The notes under the pieces were generated by a model. That model was not told where the DNA came from. It made no database searches and worked only from the letters and a program-made list of their open reading frames with translations. 64,000 bases of DNA from Grimontia kaedaensis (GTDB lineage: Bacteria; Pseudomonadota; Gammaproteobacteria; Enterobacterales; Vibrionaceae): NCBI RefSeq assembly GCF_023746615.1, contig NZ_CP082276.1, positions 310,001 through 374,000 on the forward strand, given 5' to 3'. This document shows positions 49,636 to 58,483 of this stretch, one piece after another (position 1 is the first letter of the stretch; every line of letters starts with the position of its first letter). Position numbers and translations under genes: made by a program.

Positions 49636-52164
49636 CTAGACTGAATCGTCTTCTGTGGCGGTCTCCACTTTAATCTTGAAATAGTGTTTACGGTCAGTGG
49701 TTTCTGAAAAACTGATGGCATCGTCATCGGTATTCAGTAGCGGAATTTCCACGTAAAACTTCTTCGCGCCTGCTGCATTTTTCCACAAACGGATTCTGGC
49801 AGGCATGATTAATAGGGACGTTGGCAGTTTCGGTGCTGGCGTTCCTGCTGTCTTGTTGATTTCGTCGACCAGATAGTTCGCCGAAACTGACAACAGGTTC
49901 ATGTCGATATCATCAAAATCTTCGCTCAGAAACGGTATGTCGGTAGAGATAGTGAAGACTTTCCCGGGTTCGATAGAAACGCCTTTGAAGTTCTGCACAT
50001 GAGTGCCGAAGTACAAGGTATCGAGCTTATGTTGGCCTGCAATACCAATTGAATCAGCGGAAAGGGAAACATCTTTCCCTGCGCCGGGGAGTTTCTTGTC
50101 TTTGGCGGAAAACACTACCTTCCAGCCATGAGGAAGGTGGTTCTTCGGTGGTGAAATTTCATAGATCCAAGGTCTGAACAGCACGGTTCTGGTCGCGGAG
50201 AACAGCCCCTGTAATTCCACTGCGCCGCCTTTCTCCGCTTGCAGGTCACCAGCCGCCCGCTCATGTTCGTCATAAGGGGTGATATGTAGGTGAGCGATAG
50301 AGGGTGGACGAACATTGACTAAAGAACCCAAATCATCCGGTCTTGGATGTGTGTAATGGTTACCACTAAGACCACTGTAGACATTGCTGTCTGGGTAGCT
50401 TGACCTTGGCGTTTCCCAAAATAAACGCGCTTTACAATAAGTCACCCGGCGTGAGTCAGTCGGTGTACTGGTGATCACCAGTTCATTCTGTCTAGCGTCA
50501 GCAGTGAACACGATAAGGCTGGTCCAACGCAGAGGGTTACGATCTGCACGGTCACCATACTGGGTCGTATTGAAGGGATCGTAATTGTTGCTGTCGAAAT
50601 GGTGTTCGGCGCTGCCGGTTTGCATCGAGTTGGAAGAAGCGCCCATATATAGCGCGCCGCCTTTGTTACCGTAGCAGTCAAAGTTACCGAGATCGTTCGA
50701 AGAGGCAATGTAGGTCCATTTGCGGTGAACCTCCAGTTGACCATCCGGGGTTGGCCAGCGGTTTTCATCAGTCGGGTTTCTGCTGCCAAGCGTAGGGTCT
50801 GACATATAGATGCCCCAACCGTCATTGTTGACCGCGGCACAGCCGATGAAACTGTTGTGCATGTAGTCTTCATAACCGCCGGGGAAATACCAGCCGTCGA
50901 GCCCGTTTTCACGCGCCATCAGGTTGACATGGGTGTTGTATGCGCCATCAATGCCAACAAATCCATTCCAAGGCATAGCATCAACGACGATGTTCATAAA
51001 CTCGTTGTAAGAAGCGCGGGCAGTGGTGGAATAGTTGCCGGGTAGATACGGAGTCATCTGAGAAAGCAGTGTGTAGTGGGGTTCCAAATTGTAGAATGAG
51101 ACTTCAACGGTTTTGGTGTTAGAGGGCAGCCCACCCGGCACCACCACGGTGGTGGTTGTATCCAGACGTTTGATTGGCTTGTGATACACCCGCGTTTCGC
51201 CTTCTTCGCGCGGTTTGCTGGTGGTTTGTTTGTCAGAGGCTTTGATCCCAACATATTTGCCATCGAGCTTTTTACCGATGTTCGCAATGCGGACAATCTC
51301 TTTGCCGTTCACATCATAAGCGCGTACCCATCGAACGAGGGGAACATCAATGGTGTCGTCCAGCAGTACTTCCTTTGAATCCGTGTAGGTGCCGCGTGCA
51401 GGAACAATGATTTCGGTATCTCCTTCGCCGTTATTCAGCGTGAAATCGGTGATTCCTTCCCATACCAGAGGCAATCCAAAGCGTTTTTGTGGCATGCGGT
51501 TAGGTTGACCCGCCCAATATTTGGGGGAATTGGGTTGAGAGCTGGCAGCGACACTCGGTTGGGGGGGCGTATGTCCAATCATAATGCCATTGCCGCCATC
51601 GCCGGGGTCTTTCAGGCAGCCACTTACGGCAAAGTCAAAGATACGGCTGGAGCCGCACTGGGTGTAGATCCCATCGTTATTTGACCCGCCAATAGGACAC
51701 AGCGCCGTGGGGTGGGTAGTGACATCCCGTAATGCACCGGATAGCGCTTTTCGCCTGACATAACTGCCTTGCCCGCGAAAGGTGCCGGAGCCTGTGGGGA
51801 TTAGGAGGTTACCGACGATGGGGAAGTAGCCTTTTCCCATTACCACATGAAAATCGTAGCGTTCATCCGATGGCGGCACAGGATCGCCGTTCAGATCACG
51901 AAGTCTTAACGCTTGCTCAAGCTTGACCTGATTTCGTTGTGCCATGGCGATAACGCCTTCGCGGTCTCTTTGCCAACGGGCTTTGGCAGCTTGGGGAGTG
52001 AGACCGACGGATTCTAGGTCAATCGTCAGTTCGCCTGTTTCAAGAAGGCTGATGAGCCAGTTATAGAGGAACTGCAACAGGCGGTTGAAGGCATCTGCGG
52101 TGATACGGAATGGGGAGGTGACGAAGCTCCATGTCCGTGGATAGCGTTGGCGTAAATTACACAT
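49636..52164 (-). CDS. Large protein of unknown function (842 residues)
   Basis: I do not recognise this protein. The N-terminal 60 residues are helical and rather hydrophobic (FNRLLQFLYNWLISLL), with no classical signal peptide. A Gln/Arg-rich helix follows (about residues 60-95), then a long Gly/Asn/Asp-rich, beta-looking body with low charge (SGTFRGQGSYVRR, GGNGIMIGHTPP, AVNNDGWGIYMSDP, GNKGGALYMGASSN). Those segments resemble the turns of parallel beta-helix or secreted carbohydrate-active proteins. A conserved-looking HLHITPYDEHERAAG segment lies near residue 620. It is monocistronic with no informative neighbour. ATG 52164 is the likely start. Confidence 0.75.
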   Translation of the reverse strand: MCNLRQRYPRTWSFVTSPFRITADAFNRLLQFLYNWLISLLETGELTIDLESVGLTPQAAKARWQRDREGVIAMAQRNQVKLEQALRLRDLNGDPVPPSDERYDFHVVMGKGYFPIVGNLLIPTGSGTFRGQGSYVRRKALSGALRDVTTHPTALCPIGGSNNDGIYTQCGSSRIFDFAVSGCLKDPGDGGNGIMIGHTPPQPSVAASSQPNSPKYWAGQPNRMPQKRFGLPLVWEGITDFTLNNGEGDTEIIVPARGTYTDSKEVLLDDTIDVPLVRWVRAYDVNGKEIVRIANIGKKLDGKYVGIKASDKQTTSKPREEGETRVYHKPIKRLDTTTTVVVPGGLPSNTKTVEVSFYNLEPHYTLLSQMTPYLPGNYSTTARASYNEFMNIVVDAMPWNGFVGIDGAYNTHVNLMARENGLDGWYFPGGYEDYMHNSFIGCAAVNNDGWGIYMSDPTLGSRNPTDENRWPTPDGQLEVHRKWTYIASSNDLGNFDCYGNKGGALYMGASSNSMQTGSAEHHFDSNNYDPFNTTQYGDRADRNPLRWTSLIVFTADARQNELVITSTPTDSRRVTYCKARLFWETPRSSYPDSNVYSGLSGNHYTHPRPDDLGSLVNVRPPSIAHLHITPYDEHERAAGDLQAEKGGAVELQGLFSATRTVLFRPWIYEISPPKNHLPHGWKVVFSAKDKKLPGAGKDVSLSADSIGIAGQHKLDTLYFGTHVQNFKGVSIEPGKVFTISTDIPFLSEDFDDIDMNLLSVSANYLVDEINKTAGTPAPKLPTSLLIMPARIRLWKNAAGAKKFYVEIPLLNTDDDAISFSETTDRKHYFKIKVETATEDDSV

Positions 52165-52439
52165 TTTTCTGCACTCATTTCCGTGAATTTCTTCACTGAC
52201 TCTACGCGAATCGTCAATGAATTAATGTCCAAGTATCAGGACATATACGGTGTGTGATGACTTACTTTCTTTTATCGGGCTGGGTTGGTTAGGTTGGTGC
52301 ATTTCAATCGCTGCCAGTGGGTTCTGTAGTGACAATATTTGCGGTTTTGAGTCCTGATTTAGGTATTTTCTTCAAGCAACTTTGTTGGCTTTCAGCGGCC
52401 TGATTTATTGTTGAAGCTCTGGTGGCTAGCCTTTTGTGC
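52165..52439. other. Intergenic region upstream of the 842-residue protein gene
   Basis: About 275 bases (324 to the katG stop) with no gene. It must contain the promoter of the leftward unknown gene. A small inverted repeat, TGTCC / GGACA (52226-52230 and 52239-52243), is the only symmetry I noticed. Confidence 0.5.
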
Positions 52440-52466
52440 AAAAAAAAGCGCCGTCAATGACGGCGC
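52440..52466 (-). terminator. Terminator of katG
   Basis: GCGCCGTC (52448-52455) pairs with GACGGCGC (52459-52466); eight or more Ts follow on the minus strand. Confidence 0.93.
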
Positions 52467-52488
52467 AAAACGCTTGTGCGTTAATGGA

Positions 52489-54699
52489 TTAGTTGAGATC
52501 AAAACGGTCGTTATTCATCACTTTTGTCCATGCTTGAACAAAGTCATCAATAAACTTTTGCTGAGCATCATTCGAGGCATAAACCTCGGCAATTGAGCGC
52601 AGCTCCGCGTTAGATCCGAAGATGAGGTCGACTGGCGTAGCGGTCCATTTTTGGTCTCCACTCGCTCGGTCGTAACCGACATAAATACCTTCTTGCTTCT
52701 CTGAAGGTGCCCATGCGTTAGACATATCCAGCAGGTTTACAAAGAATGCATTGTTTAACGTGCCCGGCTTGTCGGTAAATACGCCGTTAGTTGAACCATC
52801 ACTGTTTGCGTTCATGGCGCGCATACCACCGATGAGTGCCGTCATTTCTGGTACTGTCAGGGTGAGAAGATCAGCACGCTCTACCAGCATTTCTGCAGGA
52901 GAACGATAGTTGCTTGAGGCGTCGTAGTAGTTACGGAAACCGTCAGCCGTCGGCTCAAGAACAGCAAACGATTCAACGTCTGTCATGGCTTGAGTGGCAT
53001 CAGTGCGGCCAGGGTTAAATGGCACAGTAATATCCACACCTCCCGCTTTGGCTGCTTTTTCAATCGCTGCATCACCACCAAGCACAATCACGTCAGCCAG
53101 AGAAACCTGAGTATCGCCAGCGTCTTTGTTGAAAGCCCTTTGAACCTTGGTGAGTTCCTTCAGTACTTTTTTAAGTTCCTTCGGATTGTTCACAGCCCAG
53201 TCAACTTGAGGTTGCAAAGCAACACGTGCGCCGTTAGCACCACCTCGCATGTCGGTTCCGCGGTAGCTGGCGGCTGATGCCCATGCGGTTCTTACCAGCT
53301 CAGGTACTGACAGATCTGTTTCCAGAATGGCAGCTTTGATTTTCTGCGCCTGCATGTCGTTGATCAGAGGGTGGTCAACCTCTGGTACCGGGTCCTGCCA
53401 TACCAGAATTTCCTCGGGAATTTCAGCGCCGATATAGCGGGCGCGAGGGCCAAGGTCGCGGTGGTTCAGTTTAAACCAGGCTTTCGCGAAGGCCAGTTCG
53501 AAATCCTCCGGATTTTGACGGAAACGCTCGGCAATCGCACGGAATTGAGGGTCTTCTTTAAGTGCCAAGTCAGTGGTGAACATGATTGGCGCATGCCGTT
53601 TGGTTGGATCGTGTGCATCAGGCACCAGAAGTTTTGCACTTTCGCTGTCAGGAACCCATTGCTTCGCGCCTGCAGGACTTTCTGTTAGCACCCAGTTGAA
53701 GGTAAACAGATTATCAAGGAAGTTGGTGGTCCATTGTGTTGGGGTAACAGTCCATGCGCCTTCCAGCCCGCTGGTAATAGTGTCTTTGCCGTTACCATCT
53801 CCACACTTGTTTTTCCAACCAAAGCCTTGGTCTTCGACAGGCGCGGCAGCGGGTGCATCGCCCAGACACTCTTCCGGTTTGTGCGCGCCGTGCGCTTTAC
53901 CGAAGGTGTGGCCACCTGCGATCAGAGCAACGATTTCTTCATCGTTCATCGCCATACGACCAAATGAGTGACGAATGTCTTTGGCAGCAGCAAGTGGATC
54001 CGGGTTACCGCCTGGGCCTTCAGGGTTAACGTAAATCAGACCCATTTGAACGGCTGCCAGACCTTCTTTCAGCTTGCCGTTTTCATCACGACGCTCATCA
54101 GCGAGCATTTCTTCTTCCGGACCCCAGTAAACCAGATCCGGTTCCCAATCGTCTTCACGTCCACCGGCGAATCCAAAGGTTTTGAACCCCATAGACTCGA
54201 GTGCTACGTTACCTGTCAGTGCCATAAGGTCAGCCCACGAAAGCGCTGCGCCATATTTTTGTTTCACAGGCCAGAGCAGGCGGCGAGCTTTGTCGAGGTT
54301 ACCGTTGTCCGGCCAACTGTTAAGCGGATCAAAACGCTGTTGGCCTCCGCCAGCACCGCCGCGTCCATCATGCACACGATAAGTCCCTGCTGCGTGCCAC
54401 GCCATTCGAATAAAGAATGGCCCGTAGTGGCCATAGTCCGCTGGCCACCAAGGTTGGGAGGTGGTGAGCACATCGGAGATATCTTTCTTCACTTGATTGA
54501 GATCGAGTTGTTCAAATGCAGATGCGTAGTCAAAGCTTTCGCCGAAAGGATTGGATTCCTGACCATGGTCACGGAGTGGAGCAAGGTTGAGTTGATCAGG
54601 CCACCAGAATTGATTTGATTTTGGTTCCCCCTGAGCCATAGCGGGCGCTGAAATTAGCGTTCCGGTTAGGGCGATGGAGAGTAGGGTACGTTTAAACAT
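52489..54699 (-). CDS. katG: Exported catalase-peroxidase KatG
   Basis: 736-residue haem enzyme that disproportionates hydrogen peroxide. From ATG 54699 it begins with a signal peptide (MFKRTLLSIALTGTLISAPAMA, then QGEPK), so it should be periplasmic, like KatP/KatA-type exported members. Distal haem residues are Arg98, Trp101 and His102 (IRMAWHAAGTYR). The Tyr of GLIYVNPEG and the Met of GRMAMNDEE can complete the Trp-Tyr-Met adduct. The proximal His is in LIAGGHTFGKAHGA. The second, degenerate peroxidase domain is complete to the C-terminus. AGGAGG lies five bases before the ATG; the frame extends 30 codons upstream without a site. It is monocistronic. Confidence 0.96.
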   Translation of the reverse strand: MFKRTLLSIALTGTLISAPAMAQGEPKSNQFWWPDQLNLAPLRDHGQESNPFGESFDYASAFEQLDLNQVKKDISDVLTTSQPWWPADYGHYGPFFIRMAWHAAGTYRVHDGRGGAGGGQQRFDPLNSWPDNGNLDKARRLLWPVKQKYGAALSWADLMALTGNVALESMGFKTFGFAGGREDDWEPDLVYWGPEEEMLADERRDENGKLKEGLAAVQMGLIYVNPEGPGGNPDPLAAAKDIRHSFGRMAMNDEEIVALIAGGHTFGKAHGAHKPEECLGDAPAAAPVEDQGFGWKNKCGDGNGKDTITSGLEGAWTVTPTQWTTNFLDNLFTFNWVLTESPAGAKQWVPDSESAKLLVPDAHDPTKRHAPIMFTTDLALKEDPQFRAIAERFRQNPEDFELAFAKAWFKLNHRDLGPRARYIGAEIPEEILVWQDPVPEVDHPLINDMQAQKIKAAILETDLSVPELVRTAWASAASYRGTDMRGGANGARVALQPQVDWAVNNPKELKKVLKELTKVQRAFNKDAGDTQVSLADVIVLGGDAAIEKAAKAGGVDITVPFNPGRTDATQAMTDVESFAVLEPTADGFRNYYDASSNYRSPAEMLVERADLLTLTVPEMTALIGGMRAMNANSDGSTNGVFTDKPGTLNNAFFVNLLDMSNAWAPSEKQEGIYVGYDRASGDQKWTATPVDLIFGSNAELRSIAEVYASNDAQQKFIDDFVQAWTKVMNNDRFDLN

Positions 54700-55401
54700 A
54701 ATTGCCTCCTTTTGGTCGTGCCAACTGTTTTTTTCTTTTCGTGAGTTGTTTATTAAATTCGAAAGGTTAATTGTATTTTTCGTTTCCAATCTTCATCAGA
54801 AAATTCGAATCGATTGGATTTTTCGAATAAGATTAATTTTCTTTTTTCGATCGTTTTGAAACGTGTTTCCTAATTATAAGTTTTTACTATTTCTAATATT
54901 AAATTGAGTTTGTATTAATTTATAAGCATAGAGTGACCGCAGCGGTTTAGGCTGTGTATGCAAGGTGATGATTAGCTAACATGTTGTGTTAGAGATATTT
55001 GTTTTGCTCATCAATAGAGGGGGCTATCATTTCATCTAATGTATTGCCCAATAATTCGTCATGTTTAGATTATAGGAATGAAAACCACAGTCGATAAAAG
55101 GGAATATTTCGATGGCTATGATTGGTAAAAGCGAAAATGCAGTCACTTTGACTTTTGCATGAATCATTAAGTGACTAATATAAAATGAAATATTTCACTT
55201 GCGATGAAAGCTTGTTCGGTTAAATTTTTAATTTATCTAATGACAAATTAATTCTTTTCTAATCGATTGTTATAGTGCTTTATTTACTTATATGCATTTA
55301 ATTGCTTTTGTTCTGAAATTAAGATTACTGAAATATTTTTAATTTTCAGTTGGCTTAGGGAATTCATTTGTTTTCATAACAAAGAGATGGGATAGCCGCA
55401 T
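54700..55401. other. A+T-rich 700-base non-coding region upstream of katG
   Basis: No frame in this stretch has a ribosome site or recognisable product. The base composition is visibly richer in A+T than the flanking genes. It holds the katG promoter at its left end. I found no clear OxyR site. The right end runs into gene relics, so the region may be the remains of an older insertion or deletion. Confidence 0.5.
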
Positions 55402-55747
55402 TTGAAAATCAGTCATCTGGATCACTTGGTTCTGACAGTGTCGTCACCAAAGGTCAATAGCCCCTTACTTTGATGCGAAAGGTGAACAAGTCCAATGTTT
55501 TAGGCGTGCGGAAAGATATGATAGTGAAAACAAAGTATTGTATTCACTATCCAGGCGCACCTATGCCGATGGTAGCGTCAAAGAAGCGGACATTGACTTT
55601 AAATACCGTTCAATAGAAACCATTGAACGATGTCTTACCGAGGCAGGCTTTATTGTCGACAAGCGATATGCTGACTGGCGAAGATCTGAATGGTCAGAGA
55701 ACTCGAATTCGCTGATCTGTGTTGCTAAGAAGGTCAACAGACCCTAA
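55402..55747 (+). pseudogene. Composite relic: VOC-family start joined to a methyltransferase C-terminus
   Basis: From TTG 55402 a frame reads LKISHLDHLVLTVSS, the typical N-terminus of a glyoxalase/VOC protein, and stops at 55471 after 23 codons. From about 55463, in another frame, the sequence reads YFDAKGEQVQCFRRAERYD, then LYSLSRRTYADGSV and FIVDKRYADWRRSEW to a stop at 55745. The second part looks like the C-terminal third of a class I SAM-dependent methyltransferase. Neither domain is complete, so both genes appear to have been fused and truncated by a deletion. Confidence 0.65.
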
Positions 55748-55763
55748 GAGGAGGTAAATACCT

Positions 55764-56300
55764 ATGTTTACGCGTCAAATCACTGATGACCTCTCTATAG
55801 CGTTAGTTCAGCCCTCTTTTGCTAAAAACTTCTACGAAATCGTATGCCGTGAGCGAGAGTATTTGTCGCAATGGTTGGCCTGGCCTCCTCACGCCAATGG
55901 AGAGGCATTCTTTGAAAGCTTCGCAGAACGCTCGCTTCATGACTACGCAGAAGGTAAATCTCTGACCTGCGCCATGGTCTATTGCGGTGAGGTTGTGGGC
56001 AATGTCAGTTTCAACTCTATTAACCATGAGCTAAAGAACGTCGAGATCGGTTATTGGCTGAGTGAAGCTTTTCAGGGAAAAGGCATTGCTTCTCGCTGTG
56101 TTCAGGCGTTAATAGATATCGCTTTCCAAGAGTTGGAAATGGAAAAAGTCCAAATCGCGGCGGCAACGGAGAATCTGCCAAGTCGAAAGTTGGCTGAACG
56201 CCTTGGCTTTGTGCTTGAAGGAATTATCACCCGAAATGAAAATCTTAACGGTCGCGTGGTAGACCATGCGATCTATGGACTTAGTATCAACAGGCCCTAG
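55764..56300 (+). CDS. GNAT acetyltransferase, RimJ/RimL-like
   Basis: 178-residue acetyltransferase of the RimJ/RimL/RimI subgroup that modifies N-terminal amines of ribosomal proteins or other substrates. The core motifs are VEIGYWLSEAFQGKGIASRCVQALIDIAF (acetyl-CoA loop) and the later ENLPSRKLAERLGFVLEG. AGAGGAGG lies upstream of the ATG. It is followed by the DUF2834 gene 18 bases later, probably cotranscribed. The substrate is unknown. Confidence 0.9.
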   Translation: MFTRQITDDLSIALVQPSFAKNFYEIVCREREYLSQWLAWPPHANGEAFFESFAERSLHDYAEGKSLTCAMVYCGEVVGNVSFNSINHELKNVEIGYWLSEAFQGKGIASRCVQALIDIAFQELEMEKVQIAAATENLPSRKLAERLGFVLEGIITRNENLNGRVVDHAIYGLSINRP

Positions 56301-56318
56301 AAGAAAAGGAGACTAATC

Positions 56319-56627
56319 TTGGCGATCATCTACTTCATTCTTGCCGTTCTTGGGGCACTGTTTCCCTATGCCGCTTTTGGAGTTTGGCTGGTAGAGAATG
56401 GCCTAAATGTTTCTCAGCTTCTTACTGATGCGATGGCAAACCCCATCAGCATGATGGCGTGGCTGGATGTCATCATCGCGGGCGTGGCGCTTATCGTTTT
56501 CATCGTGGTTGATGGCAAGGATAACAATGTAAGGCTCCGTGGTTGGGCGATTGCAGGTACATTAACGATCGGCGTGGCATTTGGGCTGCCTTTCTATCTA
56601 TTCCTCAAGGAAAGCGATCAAAAATGA
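56319..56627 (+). CDS. DUF2834 family small membrane protein
   Basis: 102 residues with three predicted membrane helices (about 3-25, 40-60 and 75-95). The pattern fits DUF2834: GALFPYAAFGVWLVENG, then MMAWLDVIIAGVALIVFI and RLRGWAIAGTLTIGVAFGLP. The start is TTG with AAAAGGAG seven bases upstream. Function is unknown. Confidence 0.8.
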   Translation: MAIIYFILAVLGALFPYAAFGVWLVENGLNVSQLLTDAMANPISMMAWLDVIIAGVALIVFIVVDGKDNNVRLRGWAIAGTLTIGVAFGLPFYLFLKESDQK

Positions 56628-56630
56628 TTC

Positions 56631-56792
56631 ATACCAATCACAGTAAGTAGCTGATCAGAAATAGCGCAGGAAGAATGCTCGAAAACAAGGCGGAAAATTT
56701 CGATAAGTAGTTATTCTACAGTCAAATTTTCCAACGCAGTTATCGAGCATTTTAACAAGCTAGGATGAGCAGATATTTACTACGATTGGTAT
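56631..56792. repeat. 162-bp inverted repeat element (MITE-like)
   Basis: The whole element is one imperfect palindrome. Outer arms ATACCAATC (56631-56639) and GATTGGTAT (56784-56792) are perfect, and the middle arms AATGCTCGA / TCGAGCATT are perfect. The inner core turns at AGTAGTTATTCTAC. It encodes nothing. It lies directly after the DUF2834 stop codon and may also act as a terminator. The core aligns with 45137-45203. Confidence 0.7.
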
Positions 56793-56918
56793 CAAAACAG
56801 TCAGTAGCACTTGAAAATCCCTTGGCGAGACACAAGGTTGTCTATACCCGAACTCTCAGAATGCTCTTGCTTCGGGTTGTCTTGATAGAGACACCAACGC
56901 TTAGGGATGACCGCTGAT

Positions 56919-57527
56919 ATGGATTACCTGATTGCTGTAACACTTTTCGCTATTTCTGCCTCTGCCACACCTGGCCCAAACAATCTTCTCTTGATGTCTT
57001 CTGGCGCTAACTTCGGCGTGAAGAAAAGCTTGCCGCTGATGTGTGGGATCTGCTTTGGTTTCGCGCTGATGCTCTTTCTGGTAGGCGTTGGATTTGGGCA
57101 AATCTTCCAGCAGTTTCCTGAACTTCACTTCATTATCAAATGTATTGGTACAGCTTATCTTCTCTATCTGGCTTTTTTGATTGCCCGCTCTGGCGATATA
57201 GCGGAAAGCGGCACTGAAGCTAAACCTCTGACTTTCATGAAAGGCGCACTTTTCCAATGGGTGAACGCCAAAGCATGGGTGGTCGCAACAGGGGCAATTG
57301 CAGCGTTCACCACCTTAGGTGCTGGTTATTACAGCCAAAATTTGACTATTGCCGCGACATTCTTTGTGGTGTCATTTCCCAGTGTGGGAATTTGGTTACT
57401 GTTCGGGTCGGCATTGAAACGGGTTTTGTCATCTACAGCCCGTCGTAAAGCGTTCAACTACTTTATGGCGGCGTTACTGGTATTGTCTGTCGTCCCCGTG
57501 ATTTTGGAAATTTTCAAAGCGATATGA
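56919..57527 (+). CDS. LysE/RhtB-family amino acid exporter
   Basis: About 202-206 residues with six predicted helices. The family opening is clear (VTLFAISASATPGPNNLLLMSSG), as is the later GALFQWVNAKAWVVATGAIAAF. Members export amino acids or homoserine lactones; the substrate is not decided here. Starts at 56907 and 56919 are both possible; I prefer 56919, because AGGGA lies 11 bases upstream and family members start at this point. The stop overlaps the next ATG (ATGA). Confidence 0.88.
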   Translation: MDYLIAVTLFAISASATPGPNNLLLMSSGANFGVKKSLPLMCGICFGFALMLFLVGVGFGQIFQQFPELHFIIKCIGTAYLLYLAFLIARSGDIAESGTEAKPLTFMKGALFQWVNAKAWVVATGAIAAFTTLGAGYYSQNLTIAATFFVVSFPSVGIWLLFGSALKRVLSSTARRKAFNYFMAALLVLSVVPVILEIFKAI

Positions 57528-57967
57528 AGGTAATAACGCACCGCTTGGCAACCATCGAAGACTATGAGTTTCTGCTTGAAGTGAAAAAGCAGGCGGAAGG
57601 GAAAGTGGTGGAAGCGGTATTTGGTTGGGACGACGATGTGCAACGGCGTATTCATCAAGAAGAATGGGAAGATGCGATACCACAAGTGATTGAGCTTGAT
57701 GGTAAGCGCATCGGTAGCTTCTTACTTCAGAAGTACGATGACCATTATTACTTTCGCCGTTTTTTCGTCTGGCCTGAATGTCAAGGCAAAGGTATTGGCT
57801 CCTCTATCCTGCACGCATGTTTGGATAAAGCCGACAGCGAAGGCTTGCCCGTCAAACTCAGTTATCTGCAAGGAAATCGGGTTTCTTTGCTGTATCAACG
57901 TTTTGGCTTTAAGTACGTGAATGAAGATGAGCACTTTGTTTACATGGAAAGAAGGGCCAAATCATAA
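57524..57967 (+). CDS. GNAT family N-acetyltransferase
   Basis: 147-residue acetyltransferase with the acetyl-CoA motif RFFVWPECQGKGIGSSILHACL and a typical closing strand VSLLYQRFGFKYVN. It overlaps the LysE-type exporter gene by four bases, so the two are coupled. An exporter and an acetyltransferase together can serve detoxification of an amino compound, but that is inference. Confidence 0.88.
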   Translation: MKVITHRLATIEDYEFLLEVKKQAEGKVVEAVFGWDDDVQRRIHQEEWEDAIPQVIELDGKRIGSFLLQKYDDHYYFRRFFVWPECQGKGIGSSILHACLDKADSEGLPVKLSYLQGNRVSLLYQRFGFKYVNEDEHFVYMERRAKS

Positions 57968-57977
57968 GGAATCATGG

Positions 57978-58439
57978 ATGAAAAGCTTGGAAGAATGGTT
58001 TGAGGAGTACGGCGAAAGCCACCAAAACCCAACCAATCAGAAAATTCACAAAGTGGCGGTGCCGGGCATTTTCTTTTCTGTCGAGGGGCTGCTTTGGCTG
58101 AGCCCCTCTTTTTCCGTTTTTGGAGCGGCGATTGCCCCATACTTTATTGTGTTGGCGCTGGTATTGCTCTTCTACCTTATGCTTTCTTTCAAAGCCTTTG
58201 TGGTGATGGCGGTATTCTCCGCGTTTTGCACCATGGTGCTGGTGGAGTTGGACAGTGCTGGATTTGATATCTTCCTGATTTCTATTGTGATGTTTGTGGT
58301 GCTATGGATTTTGCAGTTCGTTGGGCACCATATCGAAGGTAAAAAGCCCTCTTTCTTTAAAGATGTGCAGTTTCTATTGATTGGACCTGCGTGGGTATTT
58401 CACTTCTTTTTACCACTGACGCCTTCCAGTGAAACATAA
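57978..58439 (+). CDS. DUF962/Mpo1-like membrane protein
   Basis: 153 residues. Family marks are the N-terminal SLEEWFEEYGESHQNPTNQKIHKVAVPG and the C-terminal GHHIEGKKPSFFKDVQFLLIGPAWVF, with His residues that bind iron in yeast Mpo1, a 2-hydroxy fatty acid dioxygenase. Four membrane helices fill the middle. ATG 57978 has AAGGA seven bases upstream; the longer frame from 57921 overlaps the GNAT gene. It is the last gene of the LysE-GNAT unit. Confidence 0.87.
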   Translation: MKSLEEWFEEYGESHQNPTNQKIHKVAVPGIFFSVEGLLWLSPSFSVFGAAIAPYFIVLALVLLFYLMLSFKAFVVMAVFSAFCTMVLVELDSAGFDIFLISIVMFVVLWILQFVGHHIEGKKPSFFKDVQFLLIGPAWVFHFFLPLTPSSET

Positions 58440-58468
58440 AAAAAGCCAACCGAAAGGTTGGCTTTTTT
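58437..58468. terminator. Terminator between the Mpo1-like gene and the exported protein gene
   Basis: AAAAAGCCAACC pairs with GGTTGGCTTTTTT around a GAAA loop, between convergent genes, with T tracts on both strands. Confidence 0.92.
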
Positions 58469-58483
58469 ATTAGATTCATAGGC

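Noticed and set aside
53968..54618. 216-codon plus-strand frame opposite katG
   Set aside because: Fully covered by the haem domain of KatG on the minus strand; no ribosome site.
54674..54859. 61-codon plus-strand frame in the katG promoter region
   Set aside because: A+T-rich, Phe/Arg-rich product without a ribosome site; overlaps the katG signal peptide.
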